NCBI RefSeq assembly: GCF_016584115.1
Contig: NZ_NRSK01000024.1
Span: 1 to 43,253 of the forward strand
Length of the DNA stretch: 43,253 nt
DNA from: Ectothiorhodospira mobilis
GTDB lineage: Bacteria > Pseudomonadota > Gammaproteobacteria > Ectothiorhodospirales > Ectothiorhodospiraceae
Reading direction: 5' to 3'
In this document: in pieces, positions 33,698-41,977 of the stretch
Layout: the number at the start of each line of letters is the position of its first letter
How positions within the stretch are numbered: the stretch's first letter is position 1
The notes under the pieces: generated by a model
What the model was told of the DNA's origin: nothing
Database searches by the model: none
Seen by the model: the letters and a program-made list of their open reading frames with translations, nothing else
Translations under genes and position numbers: made by a program

Positions 33698-34765
33698 ATG
33701 ACGCCGGATCCCCACCTGCACCGCCATCTCATGGACCACCTCACCACCGCCGTGCTCACGGTGGACGAGGGGCTGCGCCTGGAATTCATGAACCCGGCGG
33801 CCGAGATGCTCATGGAGATCAGCCTCAACCGCATCCGGGGCCTGCCCATCCGGGAGCTGCTGCGGGAGGACGAACCCCTGGTGGACAGCCTGCGCCAATC
33901 CCTGGAGACCGGCCATCCCTTCACCGAGCGGGAGCGGGTCCTGGCCCTGCACTACGACCGGGAGATCACCGTGGACCTCACCGTCTCCCCCATCTCGGAC
34001 CCGGGCCTGCCGCGGCGCCTGCTCATCGAGCTCATCCAGGTGGACCGCCAGCTGCGCATCACCCGGGAGGAGCAGCTCATCAACCAGCAATCCGCCACCC
34101 GCGCCCTGCTGCGGGGCCTGGCCCACGAGATCAAAAACCCCCTGGGGGGCCTGCGCGGCGCCGCCCAGCTGCTGGAACTGGAACTGCCGGAGGCCGAACT
34201 GCGGGAATACACCCGCATCATCATCGGCGAGGCGGACCGCCTGCAGAACCTGGTGAACCGCATGCTGGGCCCCAACAACCTGCCCCGGCGGCAGCGCATC
34301 AACATCCACAAGGCCCTGGAACACGTGCGCGGCCTGGTGGCGGCGGAGGCCCCGGCCGGGGTGCGCATGGACACCGACTACGACCCCAGCATCCCGGAGG
34401 TGAACGCGGACCAGGACATGCTCATCCAGTCCATCCTCAACCTGGTGCGCAACGCCGTGCAGGCGGTGGGGGAACAGGGCCACGTGCGCCTGCGCACCCG
34501 GGTGCTGCGCCAGTACACCATCGGCCAGGTACGCCACAAGCTGGTGGCCCTGGTGCAGGTGATCGACGACGGCCCCGGCATCAGCGAGGAGATCCGCGAG
34601 CGCATCTTCTTCCCCATGGTGTCCCACCGGGACGGGGGCACCGGCCTTGGGCTGTCCATCGCCCAATCCCTGATCAACCAGCATGGCGGCCTCATCGAGT
34701 GCACCTCGCGCCCCGGCCGTACGGTGTTCTCCATGCTGCTGCCCGTGGAGCTGAAGGATGACTGA
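33698..34765 (+). CDS. ntrB: Nitrogen regulation sensor kinase/phosphatase NtrB
   Basis: NtrB (GlnL) phosphorylates NtrC when nitrogen is scarce and, when bound by PII, dephosphorylates it. The 355-residue soluble kinase has an N-terminal PAS domain (12-125), the H box HEIKNPLGGLRGAAQLL with His143, and the catalytic domain with NLVRNAVQAV, DDGPGI and GGTGLGLSIAQ. All catalytic boxes are intact. The first ATG (33698) follows AGGA; an ATG at 33731 (MDHLTTAVLTVDE) would still leave the PAS domain complete and better suits the sigma54 start site. The gene overlaps ntrC by 8 bases. Confidence 0.96.
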   Translation: MTPDPHLHRHLMDHLTTAVLTVDEGLRLEFMNPAAEMLMEISLNRIRGLPIRELLREDEPLVDSLRQSLETGHPFTERERVLALHYDREITVDLTVSPISDPGLPRRLLIELIQVDRQLRITREEQLINQQSATRALLRGLAHEIKNPLGGLRGAAQLLELELPEAELREYTRIIIGEADRLQNLVNRMLGPNNLPRRQRINIHKALEHVRGLVAAEAPAGVRMDTDYDPSIPEVNADQDMLIQSILNLVRNAVQAVGEQGHVRLRTRVLRQYTIGQVRHKLVALVQVIDDGPGISEEIRERIFFPMVSHRDGGTGLGLSIAQSLINQHGGLIECTSRPGRTVFSMLLPVELKDD

Positions 34766-36191
34766 ACACGAGCACATCTGGGTGATCGACGACGACCGCT
34801 CCATCCGCTGGGTGCTGGAGCGGGCGCTGAACCGGGCGGGCCTGCGCGTCACCTGCTTCGCCGCCGCCGGCGAGGCCCTGGCGGCCCTGGAGCGGGAGAC
34901 CCCCGACGCCCTGCTCACCGACATCCGCATGCCCGGCATGGACGGGCTGGAACTGCTCAGCCGCCTGCAGCGGGATCACCCGCAGCTGCCGGTGATCATC
35001 ATGACCGCCCATTCCGACCTGGAGAGCGCCGTCTCCGCCTACCAGGGGGGGGCCTTCGAATACCTGCCCAAGCCCTTCGACGTGGACGACGCCATCTCCC
35101 TGGTGCGGCGCGCCTGCCAGCTGCGGCGGGAACGGGGCCGGGAGGCCCCCGGAGAGGACGACCGCACGCCGGAGATCATCGGCGAGGCCCCGGCCATGCA
35201 GGAGGTCTTCCGCGCCATCGGCCGGCTGTCCCGCTCCCACATCACCGTGCTCATCAACGGCGAGTCCGGCACCGGCAAGGAACTGGTGGCCCACGCCCTG
35301 CACCGCCACAGCCCCCGGGCACAGAAGCCCTTCATTGCCCTGAACACCGCCGCCATCCCCCGGGATCTGCTGGAATCGGAGCTCTTCGGCCACGAGAAGG
35401 GGGCCTTCACCGGGGCCCAGAACACCCGCCGGGGCCGCTTCGAACAGGCCGACGGCGGCACCCTGTTCCTGGACGAGATCGGCGACATGCCGGCGGAACT
35501 GCAGACCCGGCTGCTGCGGGTCCTGGCGGATGGCGAGTTCTACCGCGTGGGGGGGCATCTGCCGGTGAAGGTGGACGTGCGCATCATCGCCGCCACCCAC
35601 CAGGACCTGGAGGCCCGGGTACGGGAAGGGCTCTTTCGCGAGGACCTCTTCCACCGCCTCAATGTCATCCGCATCCACGTGCCCGCGCTGCGGGAGCGGC
35701 GGGAGGACATCCCGCTGCTGCTGGATTACTTCCTGGGCGCGGCGGCGCGGGAGCTGGGGGTGGAACGCAAGGTGCCCCAGGCGGCGGTGCGCGAGCACCT
35801 GGCGGGACTGGACTGGCCGGGCAACGTGCGCCAGCTGGAGAACCTGTGCCGCTGGCTCACGGTCATGGCCTCGGGACGGGAGATCCACCCGGACGACCTG
35901 CCCCCGGAGATGCAGGGGCACGCCACCCCGGCGCAAGGGGCGACGGCGGACTGGGAGGCGGGACTGGCCCGCTGGGCGGAACGGGAACTGTCCCGGGGCG
36001 GACCGCCCCTGCTGGAGCGGGCCCTGCCGGCCTTCGAGCGGGTGATGATCCGCACCGCCCTGGAGCGCACCGGCGGGCGGCGTCAGGACGCGGCCAGGTT
36101 GCTGGGCTGGGGGCGCAACACCCTGACCCGGAAGATCAACGAACTGCACATGGACGAGGCCGGCGAGGGCAGCGCCGGGGAGGAAGGATGA
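34758..36191 (+). CDS. ntrC: Nitrogen regulation response regulator NtrC
   Basis: NtrC (GlnG) is the sigma54-dependent activator of nitrogen genes. The 477-residue protein has a receiver domain with D11, D12 and phosphorylation site D55 (LLTDIRMPG), an AAA+ domain with Walker A GESGTGKE (168-175) and the sigma54-contact loop GAFTGA (215-220), and a C-terminal Fis-type helix-turn-helix (RRQDAARLLGWGRNTLTRKI). All are intact. It is translationally coupled to ntrB and likely acts on the NtrC dyads at 31229 and 33591. The last residues are an acidic, Gly-rich tail. Confidence 0.97.
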   Translation: MTEHEHIWVIDDDRSIRWVLERALNRAGLRVTCFAAAGEALAALERETPDALLTDIRMPGMDGLELLSRLQRDHPQLPVIIMTAHSDLESAVSAYQGGAFEYLPKPFDVDDAISLVRRACQLRRERGREAPGEDDRTPEIIGEAPAMQEVFRAIGRLSRSHITVLINGESGTGKELVAHALHRHSPRAQKPFIALNTAAIPRDLLESELFGHEKGAFTGAQNTRRGRFEQADGGTLFLDEIGDMPAELQTRLLRVLADGEFYRVGGHLPVKVDVRIIAATHQDLEARVREGLFREDLFHRLNVIRIHVPALRERREDIPLLLDYFLGAAARELGVERKVPQAAVREHLAGLDWPGNVRQLENLCRWLTVMASGREIHPDDLPPEMQGHATPAQGATADWEAGLARWAERELSRGGPPLLERALPAFERVMIRTALERTGGRRQDAARLLGWGRNTLTRKINELHMDEAGEGSAGEEG

Positions 36192-36210
36192 GCAAGCCGG
36201 CCGCGGGGGA

Positions 36211-36651
36211 TTACTGCGAGGCGGCCTGGCGCACGCGGATGATCACATCCACCCCCTCCACCTGCGCCCCCTCGGGCAGATCCGGCAGGGGACCGATGTC
36301 CACCTGCCCCAGGTCCACATCCCGCAGCTGCCCGGAATCCATATCGAACAGGTGGTGATGGGGGGAGGTATTGGAGTCGTAGAAGAGCTTGGAGGGGTCC
36401 ACCACGATCTCCCGCACCAGCCCCTTGCGGGCGAACAGGCCCAGGGTGTTGTACACCGTAGCCTTGGAGACCCGGGACTCGCGGGCATTCACCCGGACCA
36501 GGACCTGCTCCGCCGAGAGGTGCTGGGGGCGCTCGAAGAGCACCCGGGCGATCTCCACCCGCTGCTGCGTGGGGGTGATGCCGTGCTGGCGCAACCGCCG
36601 GATGACGGTTTCGCGCTCCGGCTTGCCGGACTGTACGCTGTGATCGGTCAT
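36211..36651 (-). CDS. Fur-family regulator, Irr-like, lacking CXXC zinc site
   Basis: This 146-residue protein has a Fur-type winged helix (GITPTQQRVEIARVLF, and SKATVYNTLGLFARKGLVREI) and a regulatory segment FYDSNTSPHHHLFDMDSGQLRDVDL. It has a HHH cluster, as in Irr, and no CXXC pairs, unlike Fur, Zur or PerR with structural zinc. Irr-like repressors in other proteobacteria respond to heme, iron or peroxide; the signal here is unknown. It is converging on ntrC with a 19-base gap. There is no Shine-Dalgarno sequence; a perfect TATAAT lies 7 bases before the ATG, suggesting a leaderless transcript. Confidence 0.88.
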   Translation of the reverse strand: MTDHSVQSGKPERETVIRRLRQHGITPTQQRVEIARVLFERPQHLSAEQVLVRVNARESRVSKATVYNTLGLFARKGLVREIVVDPSKLFYDSNTSPHHHLFDMDSGQLRDVDLGQVDIGPLPDLPEGAQVEGVDVIIRVRQAASQ

Positions 36652-36658
36652 GCCGGGA

Positions 36659-36687
36659 ATTATAATCCAACCCTGGACAAAGTCCAG
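36659..36687 (-). promoter_or_regulatory. Promoter and dyad operator of the Irr-like gene
   Basis: On the minus strand a perfect TATAAT (36659-36664) lies just upstream of the ATG at 36651. The dyad CTGGACAAAGTCCAG (36673-36687) overlaps the -35 region, where a repressor could act. Autoregulation by the Fur-family protein itself is an inference from position. Confidence 0.55.
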
Positions 36688-36714
36688 TTCCCGTCTGGGC
36701 GGGGAACGGACAAG

Positions 36715-36740
36715 AAAAAACCCCCGCTGAGGGGGGGTTT
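36715..36740 (-). terminator. Rho-independent terminator after tRNA-Gly
   Basis: Read on the minus strand, AAACCCCC pairs with GGGGGTTT around the 7-base loop CCTCAGC, and the U-run continues for three more T. It lies 10 bases after the tRNA 3' end and before the promoter of the Irr-like gene, so it ends the tRNA transcript. Confidence 0.85.
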
Positions 36741-36749
36741 GGGGGAATC

Positions 36750-36823
36750 TGGAGCGGGTGATGGGAATCGAACCCACGTCATCAGCTTGGGAAGCTGAGG
36801 TTCTACCATTGAACTACACCCGC
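36750..36823 (-). tRNA. tRNA-Gly (anticodon CCC)
   Basis: This 74-base gene folds as a standard cloverleaf: 7-bp acceptor GCGGGTG/CACCCGC, D arm with TAGTTCAATGGTAGAAC, anticodon stem TCAGC/GCTGA with loop TTCCCAA (anticodon CCC, reading GGG), and T arm GTGGGTTCGATTCCCAT. The CCA end is encoded (36750-36752). It is very similar to E. coli glyU. A good promoter lies upstream and a terminator downstream, so it is transcribed alone. Confidence 0.97.
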
Positions 36824-36834
36824 ATTGGCGCCAT

Positions 36835-36863
36835 ATTCTACGGCCTTCCGCCCGCGTTCTCAA
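36835..36863 (-). promoter_or_regulatory. Sigma70 promoter of tRNA-Gly
   Basis: On the minus strand TTGAGA (36858-36863) and TAGAAT (36835-36840) are separated by exactly 17 bases. The start would fall about 5 bases before the mature tRNA 5' end. Confidence 0.8.
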
Positions 36864-36973
36864 CGGGGTCCCGGGGGGACCCGCGGGCGGGGCCCCGCCC
36901 GTTCCCATGGGCGATGACACGGGCGATGATTTACCATAGTATTTTAATCCCCTTTATGGCAGAAAAGACCCCC

Positions 36974-37177
36974 ATGATGGAACTGACCGTCAACGGCGAG
37001 ACCCACCGGGTCCCCGAAGAGACCACGGCCCAGATGCTCCTGGAACGGCTGGAACTCGCCGGCCGCCGGCTGGCCATGGAGGTCAATGGCGAACTGGTGC
37101 CCCGCAGCACCTTCCCCGAGCACCGCTTCGCCCCCGGAGACCGCGTCGAGATCGTGCAGGCGATCGGCGGCGGTTGA
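36974..37177 (+). CDS. thiS: Thiamine biosynthesis sulfur-carrier protein ThiS
   Basis: ThiS is a ubiquitin-like protein whose C-terminal glycine is thiocarboxylated to carry sulfur for thiazole synthesis. The 67 residues include [16 protein letters not shown] at the start and the required end IVQAIGGG; the family usually ends in Gly-Gly. A second ATG at 36977 and one at 36956 are alternative starts; there is no strong Shine-Dalgarno sequence. It lies 29 bases before thiG. No TPP riboswitch is seen in the 150 bases upstream. Confidence 0.93.
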   Translation: MMELTVNGETHRVPEETTAQMLLERLELAGRRLAMEVNGELVPRSTFPEHRFAPGDRVEIVQAIGGG

Positions 37178-37206
37178 TCCTCCACCCCGACTACGACGAA
37201 AGGCCC

Positions 37207-38019
37207 ATGTCAAGCACAGCCGCAGCACAGCACACCCCCGCCGACGACCGCCTGGTGGTGGCGGGGACCGCCTACGACTCCCGCCTCCTGGTGGGCACGG
37301 GCAAGTACAGGGACCACGACGAGACCCGCCGCGCCATCGAGGCCAGCGGGGCGCAGATCGTCACCGTGGCCATCCGCCGCACCAACATCGGCCAGAACCC
37401 GGATGAGCCCAACCTGCTGGACGTCCTGCCCCCGGAGCGGTTCACCATCCTGCCCAACACCGCCGGCTGCTACACCGCCGAGGACGCGGTGCGCACCTGC
37501 CGCCTGGCCCGGGAACTGCTGGACGGGCACAAGCTGGTGAAACTGGAGGTGCTGGGGGACGAGAAGACCCTCTACCCCGACATGATGCAGACCCTGAAGG
37601 CCGCGGAGACCCTGGTGGCCGACGGCTTCGACGTCATGGTCTACACCAGCGACGACCCCATCCTGGCCCGGCGCCTGGAGGAGATAGGCTGCGCCGCCGT
37701 CATGCCCCTGGCCGCCCCCATCGGCTCGGGCCTGGGCATCCAGAACCGCTACAACGTGCTGGAGATCGTGGACAACGCCCGGGTTCCGGTGATCGTGGAC
37801 GCCGGCGTGGGCACCGCCTCCGACGCCGCCATCGCCATGGAAATGGGCTGCGACGGGGTGCTCATGAACACCGCCATCGCCGCCGCCAAGGACCCGGTGC
37901 TCATGGCCTCGGCCATGAAAAAGGCCATCGAGGCCGGACGCGAGGCCTATCGGGCCGGGCGCATGCCCCGCAAGCGCTACGCCTCCGCCTCCTCCCCCCT
38001 GGACGGCACCTTCTTCTGA
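37207..38019 (+). CDS. thiG: Thiazole synthase ThiG
   Basis: ThiG condenses deoxyxylulose phosphate, dehydroglycine and ThiS thiocarboxylate into the thiazole phosphate of thiamine. The 270-residue TIM-barrel protein has [14 protein letters not shown], the [15 protein letters not shown] block, and the Schiff-base lysine in [15 protein letters not shown] (K112). The barrel's phosphate loop, [13 protein letters not shown], and the [11 protein letters not shown] segment are intact. Start 37207 has AAAGG three bases upstream. It forms thiSG with the gene before. Confidence 0.96.
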   Translation: MSSTAAAQHTPADDRLVVAGTAYDSRLLVGTGKYRDHDETRRAIEASGAQIVTVAIRRTNIGQNPDEPNLLDVLPPERFTILPNTAGCYTAEDAVRTCRLARELLDGHKLVKLEVLGDEKTLYPDMMQTLKAAETLVADGFDVMVYTSDDPILARRLEEIGCAAVMPLAAPIGSGLGIQNRYNVLEIVDNARVPVIVDAGVGTASDAAIAMEMGCDGVLMNTAIAAAKDPVLMASAMKKAIEAGREAYRAGRMPRKRYASASSPLDGTFF

Positions 38020-38086
38020 AGACGCCCCATCCCCACCCCCCGGCGCCGCGCCGGGGGCCGCATCCGGCCACGCATCCCCCCGCTCC

Positions 38087-38806
38087 ATGACCCGAGCCGA
38101 AGACACCCCCGCCCATCACCGGCCCATCCGCAGCTTCGTGCGCCGCGAGGGCCGCCTCACCCCGGGTCAGCAGCGCGCCCTGGAACGCCACTGGCCCCGC
38201 TGGGGGGTGGAACCCGGCCACGGCCCTCTGGACCTGGAGACCCTGTTCGGCCGCCGCGCCCCGGTGACCCTGGAGATCGGCTTCGGCAACGGGGAATCCC
38301 TGGCGCAGATGGCGGCGGCGGACCCGGAGCGGGACTTCCTCGGCGTGGAGGTGCACCGCCCCGGTGTGGGGCATCTGCTGCAGCGGCTGGAGGACCTGGG
38401 GCTGGACAATGTTCGCGTGGCCAGCCACGACGCCGTGGAACTGGTGCGGGAGCAGATCCCGGAAGCGGGCCTGGACTGCGTGCAGGTCTTCTTCCCCGAC
38501 CCCTGGCCGAAGAAACGCCATCACAAGCGCCGCCTCATCCAGCCGGCCTTCGTGCAGCAACTGCGCCGCGGCCTGCGCCCCGGGGGACGCCTGCACCTGG
38601 CCACCGACTGGGAGGACTACGCCCGGCACATGCTGGAGGTGATGACCGCCGCCGAGGGCTTCGTCAACACGGCCCCGGAGGACGGGTTCGCGCCCCGGGG
38701 GGAGCGGCCCCTGACCAAGTTCGAGCAGCGGGGGCAGGGGCTGGGACACGGGGTGTGGGACCTGGTCTTTCAGCGCACGCCAACGGATCCGCACCCGTCC
38801 CGCTGA
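38087..38806 (+). CDS. trmB: tRNA (guanine-N7-)-methyltransferase
   Basis: TrmB makes m7G46 in the variable loop of tRNA using S-adenosylmethionine. The 239 residues include IRSFVRREGRLTPGQQRAL, typical of the N terminus, the SAM site LEIGFGNGESL, and the catalytic FFPDPWPKKRHHKRRL. The end TKFEQRGQGLGHGVWDLVF also fits. It follows thiG by 67 bases; a trmB after thiSG is a frequent gammaproteobacterial arrangement. It converges on the UspA gene. Confidence 0.96.
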   Translation: MTRAEDTPAHHRPIRSFVRREGRLTPGQQRALERHWPRWGVEPGHGPLDLETLFGRRAPVTLEIGFGNGESLAQMAAADPERDFLGVEVHRPGVGHLLQRLEDLGLDNVRVASHDAVELVREQIPEAGLDCVQVFFPDPWPKKRHHKRRLIQPAFVQQLRRGLRPGGRLHLATDWEDYARHMLEVMTAAEGFVNTAPEDGFAPRGERPLTKFEQRGQGLGHGVWDLVFQRTPTDPHPSR

Positions 38807-38823
38807 CGGGGCGGGCTTCCCCC

Positions 38824-39678
38824 TTACTTCACCACCAGCACCGGGCAGGGGGCGTGGGTCACCACGCGTTCGGCGACGCTACCCATGAGCAGCCGCTCCA
38901 GCCCCCCGTGGCCGTGGCTGCCCACCACCACCAGATCGGCGCCGCAGCGCTGCGCCGCCTCCACGATCACCGTCTCGGGCCGGCCCTGCTCCACCATCCC
39001 CTCCAGGGCCACGCCGCTGTCCTTCAGTTCCGGCTTGAGCAGGTCCAGCACCCGCTGCACCGCCTCGCCGGCGGCGGCCCGCTCCGCGTCCGGATCCTCG
39101 GGACGCGTCACCGACAGCACCGTCAAAGGCACCCCGCCGACCCGGGCCAGTTCGGCCGCCATGGCGCAGGCGGCGTCCGCGGCCCGGGAGCCGTCGGTGG
39201 CCACCAGGATATGCCGCCGCGGATCCCGCACCTCCGGCGGCACCGCCAGCACGCTGCAGGGGGCATGACCCACGATGCGGGCGGTGGAATCCCCCATCAC
39301 CAGCCGGGCCAGGGGGCCGCGGCGGTGGCGGCCCACCACCACGCAGTCCACCCGGGACTCATCCGCCTCCTGCACCACGGCCACATAGGGGTCCACACCG
39401 TGGCGCACCCGCGTGTCGCAGGGGATGCCCCGCCCCCGGGCCTGGTTTGCCAGGGCCTCCAGATCCTCCCGGGCGGCGGCCGTCTCCGCCTCCACCCGTT
39501 CCGGGGCCATGGACTCGTACTCCGGGTTGGTGAGCACCACCCGCATGAGCAGTAACCCGGCGCCATGGGCCGCGGCCAGATCCAGGGCCAGGGCCCCGGC
39601 CCCGGCGCTGGATTCGCCGCCCCCGGTGGCCAGGAGGATGCGCTGCAGGCGCCCCACCGGCGAGAGTCTGGATGCCAT
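38824..39678 (-). CDS. Tandem-domain universal stress protein (UspA family)
   Basis: This 284-residue soluble protein consists of two Usp domains. The first (about 13-150) contains VVGRHRRGPLARLVMGDST and the second (about 155-284) contains VVGSHGHGGLERLLMGSVAERV. Both follow the GX2GX9G(S/T) ATP-binding motif. Tandem Usp proteins are often induced by stress or low oxygen. The start at 39678 has GGAGGTG well placed; a longer start at 39714 is less likely. It is divergent from the SulP gene across an AT-rich region. Confidence 0.92.
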   Translation of the reverse strand: MASRLSPVGRLQRILLATGGGESSAGAGALALDLAAAHGAGLLLMRVVLTNPEYESMAPERVEAETAAAREDLEALANQARGRGIPCDTRVRHGVDPYVAVVQEADESRVDCVVVGRHRRGPLARLVMGDSTARIVGHAPCSVLAVPPEVRDPRRHILVATDGSRAADAACAMAAELARVGGVPLTVLSVTRPEDPDAERAAAGEAVQRVLDLLKPELKDSGVALEGMVEQGRPETVIVEAAQRCGADLVVVGSHGHGGLERLLMGSVAERVVTHAPCPVLVVK

Positions 39679-39759
39679 GACACCACCTCCGGGCTGGATC
39701 GATGCCCACAGCATAGCCAGACGGCGCGGCCATCACCAGGGGTCGCCCTTTCCACAAAT

Positions 39760-39815
39760 CGCAAAAACCGGTAGACTTATATATTATTGATTCATACATA
39801 TATAACAATTTGCGA
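39760..39815. promoter_or_regulatory. AT-rich divergent promoter region of uspA and sulP genes
   Basis: This patch is strikingly AT-rich compared with its neighbours and carries several TATAT/ATATA runs usable as -10 boxes in both directions. TTGAT at 39787-39791 is one perfect FNR half-site, but the partner four bases later (ACATA) does not match. I do not assign a regulator. Confidence 0.5.
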
Positions 39816-39883
39816 GATCAGGGCCGCCCACCCCCGGGGTGGTCCCGCCGGGCCTCGCCGCGTCTGCCACAGCGGAATCCAAG

Positions 39884-41977
39884 ATGAAATACTGGCTCTA
39901 CCGTCTGCTGCCCTTCCTCAGCTGGTTCCCCATGTCGGCCCAAGGCGTCCGGGCCGATCTCCTGGCCGGCATCAGCGTGGCCATGATCCTCGTCCCCCAG
40001 GGCATGGCCTACGCCACCCTGGCGGGGCTGCCGGTGGTCTACGGCCTCTACGCCTCCGCCATCCCGGCCATCGTCGGCTCCCTCTGGGGCTCCTCCCGCT
40101 TCCTGCACACCGGCCCGGTGGCCATGATCTCCCTGCTCTCGGCCGCCTCCCTGGCCCCCTTCGCCGTGGCGGGTTCGGAACAATTCATCCAGCTCTCCAT
40201 CCTGCTGGCCCTGCTGGTGGGGATCCTGCGCCTGCTGCTGGGGCTGTTCCGCCTGGGGGTGCTCATGAACTTCGTCTCCCAGCCGGTGATCGTGGGCTTC
40301 ACCAATGCCGCCGCCCTCATCATCGGGCTGTCCCTGCTCAACACCTTCTTCAACGTCCCCAAACCGGACACCGGCACCTTCCTCACGGACTTCGTCGGCG
40401 TGCTGGCCCAGCTGCCCCAGGCCCACTGGCCCACGGTGGCCTTCGGCGCCGGCACCCTGGCCTTCCTCATCCTGCAAGGCCGCCTGCTGCCCCGCCTGCC
40501 CGGGGTCCTGCTGGTGGTGGTGGTGGGCACCCTGCTGAGCGCCGCCACCGGCTTTGAGCAGAAGCAGACCGTGGATCTGGACCAGGTGCAGGCCCCCCAG
40601 GCCCGTGCCCTCTTTGGCGAACTCTCCCGGGTACGGGCGGACCTGGAGCGCACCTCCGGGGCCCTGGGCCAGGCCCGCGCCCGGCTGCGGCAACAGGAGC
40701 GGACCGGGGAGGTGCCGCCGGAACTGGCGGTGCGGGTGGCGGGGCTGGAGGCGGAGGAGCGGCGCCTCAAGGACCGGCGCAGCCGCCTGCGCATCGCCGC
40801 CCACGACCGGGCCCTCACCCGCGTCCCCCTGGACGGCGGCGGCGTGGCCTTTCACCTTCGCGAGCCCGGGGATGCGGGGGCGCCCTGGCGCCTGGCCGGA
40901 TTCCATGAGGGGCGGCCGGTGCTCTCCGCGGGCGGTGAGGTGGTGGGCACCATCCCCCGGGGCCTGCCCAGCTTCCAGTTGCCCGTGCTGCAATGGGACG
41001 TGATCCCCGCCCTGCTGCCCGCCGCCGCGGTCATGGCCCTCATCGGCTTCATGGAGGCCACCTCCATCTCCCGCGCCCTGGCGGCCCGCAACCGGGAGAA
41101 GCTCAACCCCAACCAGGAGCTCATCGGCCAGGGCCTGGCCAACATCGTGGGCAGCTTCTTCCAGTCCTTCTCCGTGAGCGGCTCCTTCTCCCGCTCGGCG
41201 GTGGCCGCCCGCGCCGGGGCCCGCAGCGGCCTGTTCGCCGTGGTGAGCGCCGCCGGGGTGATCCTCACCATGCTCTTTCTCACCCCCTACCTGTATCACC
41301 TGCCCCAGGCGGTGCTGGCGGCCATCGTCATGTCCGCCGTCTTCGGCCTGCTGGACTTCCGCACCCTGGGGCGCTACTGGAAGGTGAGCCGCGCCGATGG
41401 CCTGGCGGGCTTTCTCACCTTCGCCGTCACCCTGTACATGGCCCCCAACCTGGCCGCCGGGGTGATCGTGGGCACCGCCCTGGCCAGTCTTGTCTTCCTC
41501 ATCGGCACGGTGCGGCCGCGGTATGAGATCCGCCCCCTGCGGGCGGACGGCTCCCCGGCCGGATCCATCACCAATGGTGACAACGAACCGGCCCACGCCG
41601 ACTTCGTCACCCTGCGCTTCGACGCCTCCCTGGTGTTCATGAACGCGGCCCACTTCGAGGAGGCGGTGATGGACGCCATCGCGCGGCACCCGGAGGCCCG
41701 CGCCCTGCTGGTCATGGGCCACAGCCTCAACCGCATCGACGCCTCCGGCATCGACCGCATCCGCGGTCTCATCACGGACCTGAAGGCGGCGGAGTGCACC
41801 CTGATGTTCAGCGGCCTGAAGAAACCGGTGGAGGCGGCCATGGAACGGGCGGGACTCCTGGACGAGATCGGCCGCGAGAATGTCTTCCCCAGCTTCCACG
41901 AGGCCCTGGCCCGGCTCCAGCCCGGGGAGGCCGCAGCCCCCGCCACAGCCCCCCCGGCCCGCTCCGGGGAAGACTGA
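39884..41977 (+). CDS. SulP-family anion transporter with STAS domain and extra insertion
   Basis: This 697-residue inner-membrane transporter belongs to the SLC26/SulP family (sulfate, bicarbonate or other anions). The core begins WFPMSAQGVRADLLAGISVAMILVPQGMAYATLAGLPVVYGLY, and later GFMEATSISRALAARN and FSVSGSFSRSAV are conserved. A C-terminal STAS domain covers about 580-690. About 125 residues (226-352) are inserted between the membrane half ending LLSAATGFE and the usual IPRGLPSF; they include a charged coiled-coil-like stretch. Location next to prk allows a bicarbonate role, but sulfate is equally possible. A weak start region precedes the ATG. Confidence 0.92.
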   Translation: MKYWLYRLLPFLSWFPMSAQGVRADLLAGISVAMILVPQGMAYATLAGLPVVYGLYASAIPAIVGSLWGSSRFLHTGPVAMISLLSAASLAPFAVAGSEQFIQLSILLALLVGILRLLLGLFRLGVLMNFVSQPVIVGFTNAAALIIGLSLLNTFFNVPKPDTGTFLTDFVGVLAQLPQAHWPTVAFGAGTLAFLILQGRLLPRLPGVLLVVVVGTLLSAATGFEQKQTVDLDQVQAPQARALFGELSRVRADLERTSGALGQARARLRQQERTGEVPPELAVRVAGLEAEERRLKDRRSRLRIAAHDRALTRVPLDGGGVAFHLREPGDAGAPWRLAGFHEGRPVLSAGGEVVGTIPRGLPSFQLPVLQWDVIPALLPAAAVMALIGFMEATSISRALAARNREKLNPNQELIGQGLANIVGSFFQSFSVSGSFSRSAVAARAGARSGLFAVVSAAGVILTMLFLTPYLYHLPQAVLAAIVMSAVFGLLDFRTLGRYWKVSRADGLAGFLTFAVTLYMAPNLAAGVIVGTALASLVFLIGTVRPRYEIRPLRADGSPAGSITNGDNEPAHADFVTLRFDASLVFMNAAHFEEAVMDAIARHPEARALLVMGHSLNRIDASGIDRIRGLITDLKAAECTLMFSGLKKPVEAAMERAGLLDEIGRENVFPSFHEALARLQPGEAAAPATAPPARSGED

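Noticed and set aside
36824-36973. TPP riboswitch upstream of thiS
   Set aside because: The conserved CUGAGA and ACC-CUGAU-type elements are absent; only GC-rich palindromes are seen.
39787-39800. FNR site in the uspA-sulP region
   Set aside because: Only the first half-site, TTGAT, matches; the second half, ACATA instead of ATCAA, does not.
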